64,000 nucleotides of DNA from Pohlia nutans (taxonomy: Eukaryota; Streptophyta; Bryopsida; Bryales; Mniaceae): the NCBI GenBank assembly GCA_022496805.1, contig CM040094.1, forward strand, positions 12,113,501 to 12,177,500, given 5' to 3'. Positions 31,599 through 42,737 of this stretch are shown piece by piece. The translations under genes were made by a program, and so were the position numbers. The number at the start of each line of letters is the position of its first letter. Position 1 is the first letter of the stretch. The notes under the pieces were generated by a model that searched no databases, was not told the DNA's origin, and was given only the letters and a program-made list of their open reading frames with translations.

Positions 31599-32139
31599 CC
31601 CCTAAAAGCCCGAGGGGTATTGGACAAAACATAGATGTGTTATAATATGTGTCTTCCATATGTTTGATGAAGTTTGGATGAATAGAAAAAATGTAGAGTA
31701 TCATCTCTACAAATTATCTATACGGTCAAACTTCCAAAAATAACTTTAGATCATTTTTTAATGAATTTAGAAGCATTAACCTATGAAAACTTATATAAAT
31801 TATGATTTTCAAATTTAGAATTCAAATTTTAGTATGATTGGTTAAAGTTGGGCTATCTATTGTAAACTTCAAAAAAACAAAAGAAATGATGGAGGGATCA
31901 TCATTACTTTCCTCAAATAGCAAATTTTGTAACACTAAGACAATGTTGAGGTGATCTACTTTGAAAAATTCTCCCGGGTGGAGTTTAACTCCGATTTCCA
32001 TAATTCAAATTGGGTTGGAAAGTAGACTTGAAGCAGTATTTTAAAATATTTTTTATTTTTTCAAATTTTTTTTTTTTATTCCGGGCAGTCCGTTAAATTC
32101 GGGCAGCGACCAGAAAATGGTCGTTTGAGCTCTTAGGGG
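31599..32139. mobile_element. TTAA element (ATGGTCG subfamily), 541 bp
   Basis: Starts CCCCTAAAAGCCCGAGGGG after the TTAA shared with its neighbour; ends AAATGGTCGTTTGAGCTCTTAGGGG before TTAA 32140-32143. Same body as 12568-13103. Confidence 0.75.
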
Positions 32140-32143
32140 TTAA

Positions 32144-32610
32144 GGGTTGAGGCACCACCTTCAGATTGGTAAATTATGTTATTGTATGCCTGCCCTTTTC
32201 TGAAATAAAATAATGTGGAGGTAAAAAAAAGCAGAGAACTTTTTCAGGCCTGCCCTGGAAGCGGCACAGGTTGACGTAGCAAACTGCCCATTGCCTCATG
32301 CAAAATGATCCTTGTCACACGGACTACTGCATGGACAGGTTTTGTGAGTTCTGATATTGTTTTCACAGATCTTTTCCGGTGACTGCATTTCATTAAGTTT
32401 GTTAGCGGCGGAAAGAATCAGCAGTGAGGCGGGGACAGGGCGCTCCCGCTTATTATTGCCTTCCATTTATTATTCCATGGATGGCTGATTTTTGTCCCAC
32501 GGTCTTAGGTCCGCATTTGGACAAACTGACCAGTGCTATGCCCCCATAACCGCCCATGGTTATGGAGATGCCTACAACAACCGTCACTACAACCAACTAC
32601 TTATAATTTT
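32144..32610. other. GC-richer non-coding island
   Basis: Noticeably richer in G+C than its surroundings and free of the local repeats, for example GGCGGGGACAGGGCGCTCCC and CGCCCATGGTTATGGAG. No long open frame or known RNA was found. It could be a relic exon, promoter or non-coding transcript. Confidence 0.3.
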
Positions 32611-32623
32611 TAGGATCTCTAAC

Positions 32624-33111
32624 CCCTAAATGCCTGACCCTATCACTGTGGTGGAAAACTTTAGATTGTTGGCCATCTTTCACCATTATTGTTGAATCAA
32701 AAAGTAAATTTTATATTTTTCCTACATGAGATCGAATGTGAACTACAATATATAATTTTTTTTCAAAATTATTAATGCAAATTTTTAATTATCATGATTT
32801 TTGGAAGTGATAGAAGCAAAGAAAAATTATATCAATTATAAAATATATTTTTAAAATATTAAAAACTTACCAAATGTGTAAATTACAAAGAAACACATTA
32901 GTTATTTTACCGCGCTCAAAAAATATTCCAAAATTAAAAAATACAGTGGAAAAACCTAAAACCGTGGAACATTGTGGAGGAGTGACGGTAATACACCTTG
33001 AAAATATTACTTGAAAATAATTTTTATTTTTCTATAAAAAAATATTTTTCATCATGGGCAACCCATAAATAAGGACATCGACCATAAGATGGTCGTTTGG
33101 TCACTTAGGGG
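32624..33111. mobile_element. TTAA element (ATGGTCG subfamily), 488 bp
   Basis: The left site has drifted to CTAA; the right TTAA is at 33112-33115. The ends are CCCCTAAATGCCTGACCC and GGTCGTTTGGTCACTTAGGGG. Related to 12568 and 31599. Confidence 0.7.
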
Positions 33112-33115
33112 TTAA

Positions 33116-35600
33116 ACCAACCACTTGTGATTTGATTGAAGGCTCTTACATATGGATGGAATTAGAACTTCTAAGAAGTAATTCATGATACTTTTGAGTA
33201 AAAAAGAAACACCTCCTAAATTTTGCATGTGAGTATGGTATACCCCCTAAAGGTCGCATCTACATGTCCATTTAGGTCAGTAGGTCATGCCAAATAATTA
33301 TTATTTTTGCCCAAATGCTCTAACTGATATTCTCTAAGATTTTGTAGATATTCTCTAAAATTCCCTTTATCACTGTAGAATATTATTTTATTTATCTATT
33401 TTCTAAAAGTTCCTAAAGATTTTTGCTTCTCTTTTAATAGTAATTTTTTGCCAACCTTGACGAGAGGATATGGTATTAACATCATTAGTTTTGCATGAAA
33501 CAATCCAAGGACATACTCTATACCAACATAGTCAACAACATTACTAAAGCTCATTGTAACTTAGGAAAAACTACAACCAAATTCTTTTTTTCACATTTTT
33601 GTTCCATTCTAAATATTTTAATAGAAAAAAATGATTGTCCTCTTTCACCTAGAAATGGGTTTTCATTCCGTTCTCATTTAACCTAATTCATTATCAAGAG
33701 AATAACTCCTTGTTGCTAGAATTTCCAAAAAGAGCAGCCATATATAAACAGTTATAAGCAAAATTACCTTTGTCTATTGATTTCTAGTATGGAGGCCAAA
33801 AGGTCAAATTTTACTCTCCGCCAATCAAATCAATGAAATCCTTTATCCTACGAGACAATTGGACACAATGTGAAATGGCTTTAAGATAACAAAATGTCAA
33901 TTTACCTCTATAAACTATGGATTGAACGTCACTTGTTATCTCACAAAGTGTCATAGATACACATTAGAGGAAATGTGGGGTCTCCAAAAGTCCCTGAGGT
34001 TTCTCACGTGCCACAAATTTTGGGGTATGCACATCACTTTTTGATGCTGGCACCAATGGTGCCACGACGCTGCCAGCACTGCGGGGAGAGTGAGTCGATC
34101 CAATCATTGTGAAGAAAGGCGTGTGTGCTCCGAGAGAGATGCTGTTAGGGCTGCAAGAATGCACCTGCGGCGCACAAACCCCAAGCACTTTTAAGTGCTA
34201 GCAATAACATATTTCTTTAATAGTAACGCTTCAGTTCCAGCGAATTTACCGATGTGTCAGCGAACTTCCTTCCCAAGTTCAATTCTAAGTGGACTAACAA
34301 GAATCTAATCTTCCACTTGGTAATTAACTCACACTGCCAAGATCTTTTATTGCTCGTGCAGGGCAATAAATACAATAAAAGGGTCATTCGCCAAACACCA
34401 GTGACACGTTGGTGCCAACAAGGCCCCCCGTTGTCCACACAATTTGCTGCCAACAATGTCACTTCACACAATCAACTCTGTGGGCAGCGACGGGAACTCA
34501 CAATTTTACCATTTTAGGGGCGTTTGGGCAAACAAGTCACCTAACCCGGGCTATCTTATAGGGCCTTTTAGGGACCCCATATTTCTCCTAATGATGGATT
34601 GTATTAACTTCTAAATGCATGTTGGTTTTAGCAAATACCAAAATGTATTGTAAAAGAAGTTAAAAAAAATATAAACTGAGCTTCAACTCTAAAAAACATA
34701 TGTAAGACATCATATCATTCTTTAGCAGCCCCAGTGTTCACCTTTCGGAATCATTATCGCATACAAGAATCATTGTAGGAATCGTAACTTTCTAGAGAAT
34801 CAAAGTCATCTCTATCTAATGATGGCTTGGCAGCTCAATAAGCTTATGTCTTTTTAATAGTTTCTACATGTTCTACATCATCGATTCTTAATTTATATGT
34901 TGATTATGTGGCAGAAGCAAAAGGATGTGTTGCAATACTAGGTAAAGAATGTTATGATCTTTATTAGAAAACATCCATACGATTAAATTTGAAATTAATT
35001 GCCTAAGTATTTTTCAAATGAATTTACAAGAAAATACTTTGAAAATTCACTAAAAGTACAACTTCAATTCTCTCATCTTGTAATTTATTGGGATTTTTTG
35101 AAATCATTATGCTTCAATATTGGTGAAGTATTCATTTGAAATTTATTATGGTTTGATAGAGGTGTCTAGAGATCTCTTTTTAAGCAATCAAAAGATAATT
35201 TTATAGGTTTAAATGTTGCACATTCTGCAAAAGATGATTCAATGTTGTACATTATGCACTTTTAGCCAATCAATCCAAAATTCAAAAGATAATGAGTAAT
35301 TTTTGTATTTTTCATATAATTAAAACAATAATCTCTTTTAATATCAAATTTAAGCATATTTTGACAATATTTTTTAATCCCACCGTATAGATGTCATAGA
35401 AAAGTTGTCATCTACAAATTTAATTTGAATGTTAGCTTCAAAGAACGGATTTAGTGTAGCTAAAAACCTTAGATTATTTTTTTGGTCAAAATGGACGCTC
35501 ACATTGAATGGAAGGATCTAGTAAATTCAATTTCAATTTTTCCTAATTCAACTTCACTTACGTAAAGGTAACTAGCTCTAAAATCTACTTAAAATTTTTG
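33116..35600. other. intergenic, one doubtful exon
   Basis: Mostly AT-rich unique sequence; a stray CCCCCTAAAGGTCGCATC element end lies near 33243. Apart from the possible exon at 33964-34164 and a GC-richer patch at 34390-34570, nothing is recognisable. Confidence 0.35.
33964..34164 (-). CDS. possible terminal exon, unknown protein
   Basis: On the minus strand, CGCCGCAG is followed by 66 open codons (VHSCSPNSISLGAHTPFF onward) and a stop. The sequence is GC-richer than its flanks, with coding-like composition. No upstream exon, domain or family match was found. It may be a gene relic or chance. Confidence 0.2.
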   Translation of the reverse strand: MHSCSPNSISLGAHTPFFTMIGSTHSPRSAGSVVAPLVPASKSDVHTPKFVAREKPQGLLETPHFL

Positions 35601-35613
35601 ACTCTAAAAACAT

Positions 35614-38214
35614 CATCAGGAATTTCCGACCCCACTGATTCTGCACTGATTCAGTGCGTTTATCGTAAACACTGATTCCGCACGTCATACGTGCATTTAG
35701 AAGTGTCGTTACAGTACGGAAGTGACATGCATTACTAAGATGTCGATGCAGTGTCTTTTCCGTGATTATCAAAAAAGTATTGTTTCCGCACGGAAGTCGT
35801 GCTTGACGGAATCCGTGCGTTAATCGTGTATCTACTTCACATGACTGATAAGACACGGATAACGTGCAATTTTAGTTAATGCGAATTCAGTATCGTATAC
35901 GTATCATATTAATGCCTTTTGTTATATTCGTGCGATTTCAATATCTATTATAATGCAAATCATTGTCGTACGACATCCGTGTACAATATTTTAATATAAT
36001 TTTTTGGAATTTTTTGGAATTTTTTGGAATATTTCAAAATATTTTATATTATTTTGGAATATTTTGGAATATGTTGGAATATTCCAAGAATATTCTTTAA
36101 ATTATACTTCCGGTTTAATTTCCCAAAACATTTTTAGATCTACATTTATAGAGTATAGAAGCAATACACATTAAAATTTCAAAGAAATAACATTTTATAT
36201 TTTTAGAATTCAAATTTGGTATTATTGGTTATCCTTGTACTTTTCATCATAGGAGCAAAAAAAAATAGCTCACAACCACCACGATTTTGGCAAAAAATAA
36301 ATAAATTCAAAATATTATGAAAAAAATCCTAGATATAGAAAACGTCCTACATAATCTAGTGCAAAAAAAAAATTGGAAAAAAAGTTTTTTTCACATAGTT
36401 AAAAACATTCAAAGTCCGCTGAAGAAAAAAAAACAGCTCACAGCCCTGAATCCCTGATCTGCAATCACGATTTTGGCAAAATTCAAAAAATTCAAAAAAT
36501 TATGAAAAAATTCCTAGATATAGAAAATTTCCTGCATAATCTAGTGCAAAAAAAAATTTGGAAAAAAAGTTTTTTTCACATAGTTAAAAACATTTAAAGT
36601 CCGTTGAAAAAAGAAGTTCGATAATTACCAAAAGAGTTCCATTCTATGCATGAAGAGTTTGAGGTGGTTTGGTGGTTGGGAACTTGATTGGCAACCGGAA
36701 GGTTGAGAGTTCAAATCCCACCGTTGGCGATATAGAGCTTGGGAGGCCGAAGCTATGGTGGGCCCCACCGCATGTGCGGGCAATTTCCGTGTAATTGAAG
36801 TGGGTAGCGAGGAAAGTAATTATTTTCTATTATTTTATTTTATTTTATATTTTTTAATAATATTATTTTGATCAAATTTAGATATAAAAAGAAAAGAAAA
36901 TCTAGATATGGAAAAGATGATGTCGCACGAAAAATGCACTGAATCAGTGTAGTTTTAAAGACGATTAAAACACGACATTTGACGACTATAAACAGTGCTG
37001 AATTCATACGTTTTCAATGGATGTATCAATCGTGTCGAATCAGTACTATATCCGCTTGTACGAACATCGTGTCATATCAGTGTAGTTGCGATGAATGACG
37101 CAACGATGCGGAATCAGTGCGAAAATCGTACGAACCCTTGAAATATCGGAAATCGCACTGAATCAGTGCAGAATTAGTGGGGTCCGAAATTCCTGATGGT
37201 GAGCTGTTTTTTTTTTTTTAGCGGACTTTGAATGTTTTTAACTATGTGAAAAAAACTTTTTTTCCAATTTTTTTTTTGCACTAGATTATGCAGGACGTTT
37301 TCTATATCTAGGATTTTTTTCATAATTTTTTGAATTTTTTAAATTTTTGCCAAAATCGTGATGGCAGATCAGGGATTCAGGGCTGTGAGCTGTTTTTTTT
37401 TCTTCAGCGGACTTTGAATGTTTTTAACTATGTGAAAAAAACTTTTTTTCCAATTTTTTTCTTTGCACTAGATTATGTAGGACGTTTTCTATATCTAGGA
37501 TTTTTTTCATAATATTTTGAATTTATTTATTTATTGCCAAAATCGTGTTGGTTGTGAGCTATTTTTTTTTTGCTCCTATGATGAAAAGTACAATGATAAC
37601 CAATAATACCAAATTTGAATTCTAAAAATATAAAATGTTATTTCTTTGAAATTTTAATGTGTATTGCTTCTAAACTCTATAAATGTAGATCTAAAAATGT
37701 TTTGGGAAATTAAACCGGAAGTATAATTTAAAGAAGATTCTTGGAATATTCCAAAATATTCCAAAATATTCCAAAATAATATAAAATATTTTGAAATATT
37801 GCAAAAGATTCCAAAAGATTCCAAAAAATATATTAAAATATTGTACACGGATGTCGTACGACAATGATTTGCATTATAATAGATATTGAAATCGCACGAA
37901 TATAACAAAAGGCATTAATATGATACGTATACGATACTGAATTCGCATTAACTAAAATTGCACGTTATCCGTGTCTTATCAGTCATGTGATGTAGATACA
38001 CGATTAACGCACGGATTCCGTCAAGCACGACTTCCGTGCGGAAACAATACTTTTTTGATAATCACGGAAAAGACACTGCATCGACATCTTAGTAATGCAT
38101 GTCACTTCCGTACTGTAACGACACTTCTAAATGCACGTATGACGTGCGGAATCAGTGTTTTACGATAAACGCACTGAATCAGTGCAGAATCAGTGGGGTC
38201 GGAAATTCCTGATG
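35614..38214. mobile_element. 2.6 kb foldback element with long inverted arms
   Basis: The left end CATCAGGAATTTCCGACCCC and the right end GGGGTCGGAAATTCCTGATG are inverted copies, and the match runs on for roughly 640-1000 bp per arm (35614-36610 versus 37199-38214). The arms carry a repeated A-rich unit (36230-36420, 36430-36610; mirrored at 37200-37560) and many CTGATTCAGTG palindromes. A third, internal end lies at 37150-37198. Identical short open frames in both arms simply reflect the DNA identity. No transposase and no clear target duplication. Confidence 0.8.
36655..36835 (+). mobile_element. tRNA-derived SINE-like sequence
   Basis: TGGTGGTTGGG (36670-36680) resembles a pol III A box and AGTTCAAATCC (36708-36718) a B box, at tRNA-like spacing. 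A tRNA-unrelated body (GGGCCCCACCGCATGTGCGGG) and a T/A-rich tail follow. It sits in the centre of the foldback element. It is not a functional tRNA, since no acceptor stem closes. Confidence 0.6.
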
Positions 38215-38862
38215 CTATGACCGTGGAATCATGTTTAAGATGTCACACTCAATCTTGGAACTATAAATAAGATCATAATTCAAATTTATGTTTTTAGTAG
38301 GTAAAGCCATGTGTTTACTGTAATCATGATATTTCATAAATTTTGGTGAAATTTTGAAATTAGTATGATTTTTTGAAGTCACTGTAAAGAGAATTCATAT
38401 CAAGTACAAAGTATACTCATTTTTTAACTTTTCTCAAAAAATGGTTTAAATTATAATGAAGAAACTTATAGTAAATGGATATCATCTCTATATCTAAATT
38501 TAGAAAATCTCTACACCATGGTAATACCCATAGAACTTGTAAGTCCAATAGAACACTCAATTTTTAGATTTTTTCAAAAATTCAAAGTGTATTAAAAACC
38601 AAACTTGGTAAGCTTCGTTTTGTTAGTTAATCTCAAATACAATAGAACTCATTTTCATGGCCTAATTATTTTAGTTTAAGCATTAAAAAAAAAATCCAAA
38701 ATACATTACATAGTGATCCGTTTTACGACTCTTTGTGTAATTGGAACTTCATATAAAATCCACAAATAGTTTGAATGACATGAATTTAACTTGAAGAGGA
38801 GGCATAACCAGCAAAAATCCTTCACAAAAAAGAATTGGATGAAAATTCCTTCATCTACTGTG
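38215..38862. other. intergenic, nothing recognised
   Basis: AT-rich spacer between the foldback element and the Tc1/mariner-like element. No coding or repeat feature supported. Confidence 0.4.
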
Positions 38863-38864
38863 TA

Positions 38865-39473
38865 CAGTCAGGTAGGAATTGCTTACGAATTTTAATTGAC
38901 ATGCAAAAACTGCCAAACTTTGAAATGCAAGAACTTGCTCAAAAATGAATGGATTTTGGAATTTCGAATTGCATTGGAATCACACTAAAGTCTACTTTAT
39001 CACCAATACAAATACACATATGTAATTGAAAGTCATACAATTGTTATGATGTTTTCTATATGCTACCTATCATTTAGTGTTGCCACCATTTGTGAAAATT
39101 ACAACTTGTATTTAATGGTACATATTAGAAATGAACCTTCACAATTGCTTTAGAGATACTTGATCCCACACCGCTTAAACTACTTTTACCGTTTTTTACT
39201 TATTTTGTACTTGAATGCAAAAAATCTTTGACTATCTCCCAAAGGTTCACTATAAAATGATAGATAGTGTATAAAAGAGATCTAAATTTTTGTATGACTT
39301 TGGATTATTCTTTTTTCACTTATCATGAAGTTGAAGCACGCTTCATTGCGATTCCAATGCAATTTGCGGTTTCAAAATCGGTTCATTTTTTAGCATGCTA
39401 GAGCTTTCTAAAGATTGTTGAACTTTCTAGTGAAAAGTGACTGAAAAATTCGTAAGCAATTCCTACCTGACTG
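38865..39473. mobile_element. Tc1/mariner-like MITE, 609 bp, TSD TA
   Basis: Perfect 29-bp terminal inverted repeats start CAGTCAGGTAGGAATTGCTT at both ends. TA flanks both sides (38863-38864 and 39474-39475). A CAGT-type tip with TA duplication is typical of Tc1/mariner elements. The interior has no transposase frame. Confidence 0.85.
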
Positions 39474-39475
39474 TA

Positions 39476-40089
39476 CACTAAACGGGGAGTTTTCCAAGGG
39501 AACCAACTAAAATCCAATATTTTACAAGTTCAACCGGTTTTAAATAAGAACCCATCTAGTTATTACCTACGTGTCACCTAGGTAGCACTTGAGTATCACA
39601 AAATTTATTCAAATTTTAACCTAAAACTATGAGTTTCAACCCATAATTTGACAATTCCATTTGACTGATTTTACACTAATTGCCAGATCTCCCGGACATT
39701 GACTATGTGAAACCTCACTTTGAATACATCCATGTGCCAGATTTTGACTGCAACAATGTTTAGGGGTTAAGCATGTGCACACACTGTTGATTCAAAATCT
39801 AAGCTTGTTCCTTCAACCTGTGCCTTCAACCTGTGGCCTCAACAGACCAAAGACTTCGTGCTTCATCGATGTGAGTCAAGACAAAAGGCATACTCAGCAT
39901 CAAAGGAGCATACAAAACTAAGAGCATATCCACCAACACGGATGGCTCTCTGGCTCTGGAAAAATAGTTGTGAGTTCGTAAAAATAGTTGTGCGTGAGTT
40001 AGTCAACAATTAATTTTTAAGGGAGACAATAAATGCAACAACCCAATTCATGGCCCTTAAAATCACTCAAGTTAGTATGTCTATTCTTC
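39476..40089. other. intergenic
   Basis: A lone TTTAGGGGTTAA element end lies at about 39760. Otherwise AT-rich sequence; part of 39940-40060 resembles 63830-63900 near the window end. No gene. Confidence 0.4.
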
Positions 40090-41439
40090 TTAACCCTTTA
40101 ATGCCCAGGTAATCAGTAAGTGGTCACTAGGTCGTCAAAAATTGAAATGTTGTAAAATTTGTGAACCATATCAGTTTGGTGTTTGAAGTTCAGATGTGTA
40201 ACTTTTGATTCTGCACATGATGCAATTTTATTTTATTTTTGGAATCAGGCTTTCCTAAATATCCAAATACTTGTGTACAAAACACCAAGATACTGAAATA
40301 CCTCAAAATACAACAAATATTTACAAATATAACAAATGTACCGTATTATACCCCCTGGTTGGACAAAAAAATACCTAATACTTATTTTAACGTGTTCAAC
40401 ATTTTAGGCAAATCCATAGGAAAATTTTGAAAAACATAGGCATTTTTATGAGTAATTTTGAAAATTTAAGGCATTGCTACCAAAAAAAGTTTCAAATGAT
40501 CCATCTAGTGCAATTTACAACAATTTAGGGCAAATCTTGCATTTTACTAAACACTTTACATTGTTACATTCATGGTGTAATTTATGAGATTGTAGGCACT
40601 TTGGTTCTTGAATTTTCTAAAATTTGAGGCACAAACCTCCTGTAATTTTTTATTTTGATAGAATATGGGGTAAAATAGTATTTTTTTTGCCTAACTTGGA
40701 GGAAGACTACGATACTATGTACTATTTCTTGTATTTGGAAGTTTGTTATCTTGTATTTATTTTTTGGACTGTGTTCTTGTCTTCATGTTCCATTAGTGTA
40801 TGTATTCCAATCTTGATCAATGTACCAACTCCTTTCATACTTTAATGTATAATTATTGTCCTAAACTGTTATGAATAAGTCATTCTCACTTATAAAATTT
40901 AAAATAATTATGTGTGAGTCAGTTCTTGACATGAAAGATTGCAATGGAGAGGTGTTGACACGAGTCATTGCTAAACAACTTCACTTTCATTTTTGAAAAT
41001 TTAACCCAAATTCAATTTGGCTTTGAAATCACACACCCTCCAAAATCTTATTTTTGAGTGTACGTTATACAATTCAAAAACATACTATAATTTTCCAATT
41101 CAATGGTTTGATTTTACCAAGATTTAACTGGCATTTGTTTCATTAACCCCTAAATGCCGAGGCCCTAGAGCCCTTTCCAAATTTGGCAGTTTTACAAATA
41201 TGCATTATAAAATGCAACTAAGAGGGATTTTTTTAACTTGATGTATGAATAAAATTTGTACATTATGAATTTTTGATTTTGTTCATACAATTAGATCTAT
41301 GATTGCTATCACCAATATTTTAGTTTAAAATTTGAAACTCAAAATTCAAAATTCTTTTGTAATTCAATTACGAATAAGATATTGACAACATGTAGATGAA
41401 ATTTGTTGTGACTAGTTGGAATGTAATACTCGAGGTGTA

Positions 41440-41760
41440 CAGTACACAGAATGGCGTATTTAGTGTCCCAATAGAATTGATGTCTTTTACTACAATTTGT
41501 TCAAAGGTGAATAGAAATAGTGTCTCTTGACATTGCACATGAGTTTGCCACTTGTCATTCCCACTTTCATTGATAGTGCCATGTTCTTTTCAAGTAATGA
41601 GAGTGACATGAAGTGGCATGCCGTATTTATTATAAAGTTGCCACATGCCATTGGAGCACTACATTCATTTATTTTCGACAATGACACTATATCTCCCTAC
41701 CATTAAATAGTGTCTAGGTTTCAAAATAGTGTCCGAAGACACTAAATACGCAATTCATGG
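41440..41760. mobile_element. 321-bp MITE with GCGTATTTAGTGTC ends
   Basis: Subterminal GCGTATTTAGTGTC (left) and GACACTAAATACGC (right) are inverted. Related uninserted elements read GGTGTAGTGATTTTT at this point, while here TA is found on both sides of the insert, suggesting TA duplication. No coding capacity. Confidence 0.7.
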
Positions 41761-41797
41761 TAGTGATTTTTGAAGATTTTTCGTTGCTCAATATTAA

Positions 41798-41942
41798 AGT
41801 TATCCTTAAAGTCACCGTGTGTTTGAATAAGATGCCGTGAATTTTGCTATAATGTATTGTTATTTGTGCACCCCAAATAACAATACATTATAGCAAAATT
41901 CACGGCATCTTATTCAAACACAAGGTGACTTTAAGGATAACT
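41798..41942. repeat. 145-bp near-perfect hairpin, 68-bp arms
   Basis: Arms 41798-41865 and 41875-41942 differ at one base over 68 and flank a 9-nt loop (GTGCACCCC). The tips AGTTATCCTTAAAGTC resemble those of the MITE at 19602. Sister elements lack it at this position. If transcribed it would form a long double-stranded RNA. Confidence 0.9.
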
Positions 41943-42402
41943 CTATTATGAATTGACTTTTTTAAAAGCACTTTTACACTCAAATCTTTGAAATTTTGAG
42001 TGAATCACTACAACATGAAATGAGGCATAAAATTTTCACAAATCATCCCCTTTCTAATCGGATCACACATGCATAAGGCTAACTTCCCATAAAATCTATA
42101 GTAAAAAAATCCACACCACAAAAAGTGCATGACATATGAGAAAATGTGGAAAATGAGAAAATTTGTACAACATCCAAAAATGGACGCTCACACAATTAAG
42201 GGTTAAGCTATGCTTCCATTCATATGGTTGAATGCTACTGGTATTAACAGAATCCCCAATTTCAACTTAGAAATTTAAAATATATATATAGCCCAAAAAA
42301 CTATGGTTTCTCTAGAACCACTTAGGGCACTAAAGGGTTAATTGCACATCATGACAAAAAACTATAGTTTCTCTAGAACCACTTAGGGCACTAAAGGGTT
42401 AA

Positions 42403-42737
42403 TTGCACATCATGAGTGCACAATCCATGCATGGTGATTTGTGACTGTCTATTTTGAAAGTCCATTTTGAAAGTCCATTTTTAAAACCAGAGTCTAATTG
42501 AGTGATGTTGGTGGGGACTACATGGTAAGTTGTTTTGGATGACCTTCAGAGTGCAATTCAGGGTTGCTGGTGGAGATGCTCTTAAAAGTTACTCCATTCC
42601 ATCGGTAACTCGCATCACACATACATATGGAAGTGAGGGACTTGAAGCTCAAAAACAGGTGAGGGAAAAGACCTTAGAACTATAGTGAAGGTTATTGTAC
42701 AAATGAATGGAAAGATGTCTGGAGTAATAACTAATTT
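42403..42737. other. 3' flank of the copper ATPase gene
   Basis: Probable 3' UTR and terminator region of the minus-strand ATPase. TGTTGGTGGGGACTACATGG near 42510 recurs near 63950. No poly(A) tract or target-site pair marks the gene as a recent retrocopy. Confidence 0.4.

Larger units (their letters stand above)
41147..42202. mobile_element. TTAA element type A, nested host and guest
   Basis: TTAA at 41143-41146 and 42203-42206; the ends are CCCCTAAATGCCGAGGCC and ACAATTAAGGG. The sister host at 57150-57180 reads TTGTTTCATTGAGTTATGCT, which is the empty site with one TTAA-like TTGA. This element is itself split by 41440-41760 and carries the hairpin 41798-41942. Confidence 0.85.
40094..42337. 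mobile_element. TTAA element (CCCTTTARTGCCC subfamily), nested
   Basis: TTAA at 40090-40093 and 42338-42341; the ends are CCCTTTAATGCCCAGG and TAGGGCACTAAAGGG. Its sister at 56486-57288 is 803 bp; this copy is 2244 bp because the 1056-bp element 41147-42202 sits inside it. The last 60 bp are duplicated downstream (42358-42402). Confidence 0.85.

Noticed and set aside
36655..36835. Functional tRNA gene
   Set aside because: Pol III box-like words are present but no cloverleaf with a closed acceptor stem; better explained as a SINE.
35578..38168. Two nearly identical short frames beginning MSYQSC in opposite orientation
   Set aside because: They lie in the inverted arms of the foldback, so identity is explained by DNA duplication; no evidence of protein selection.
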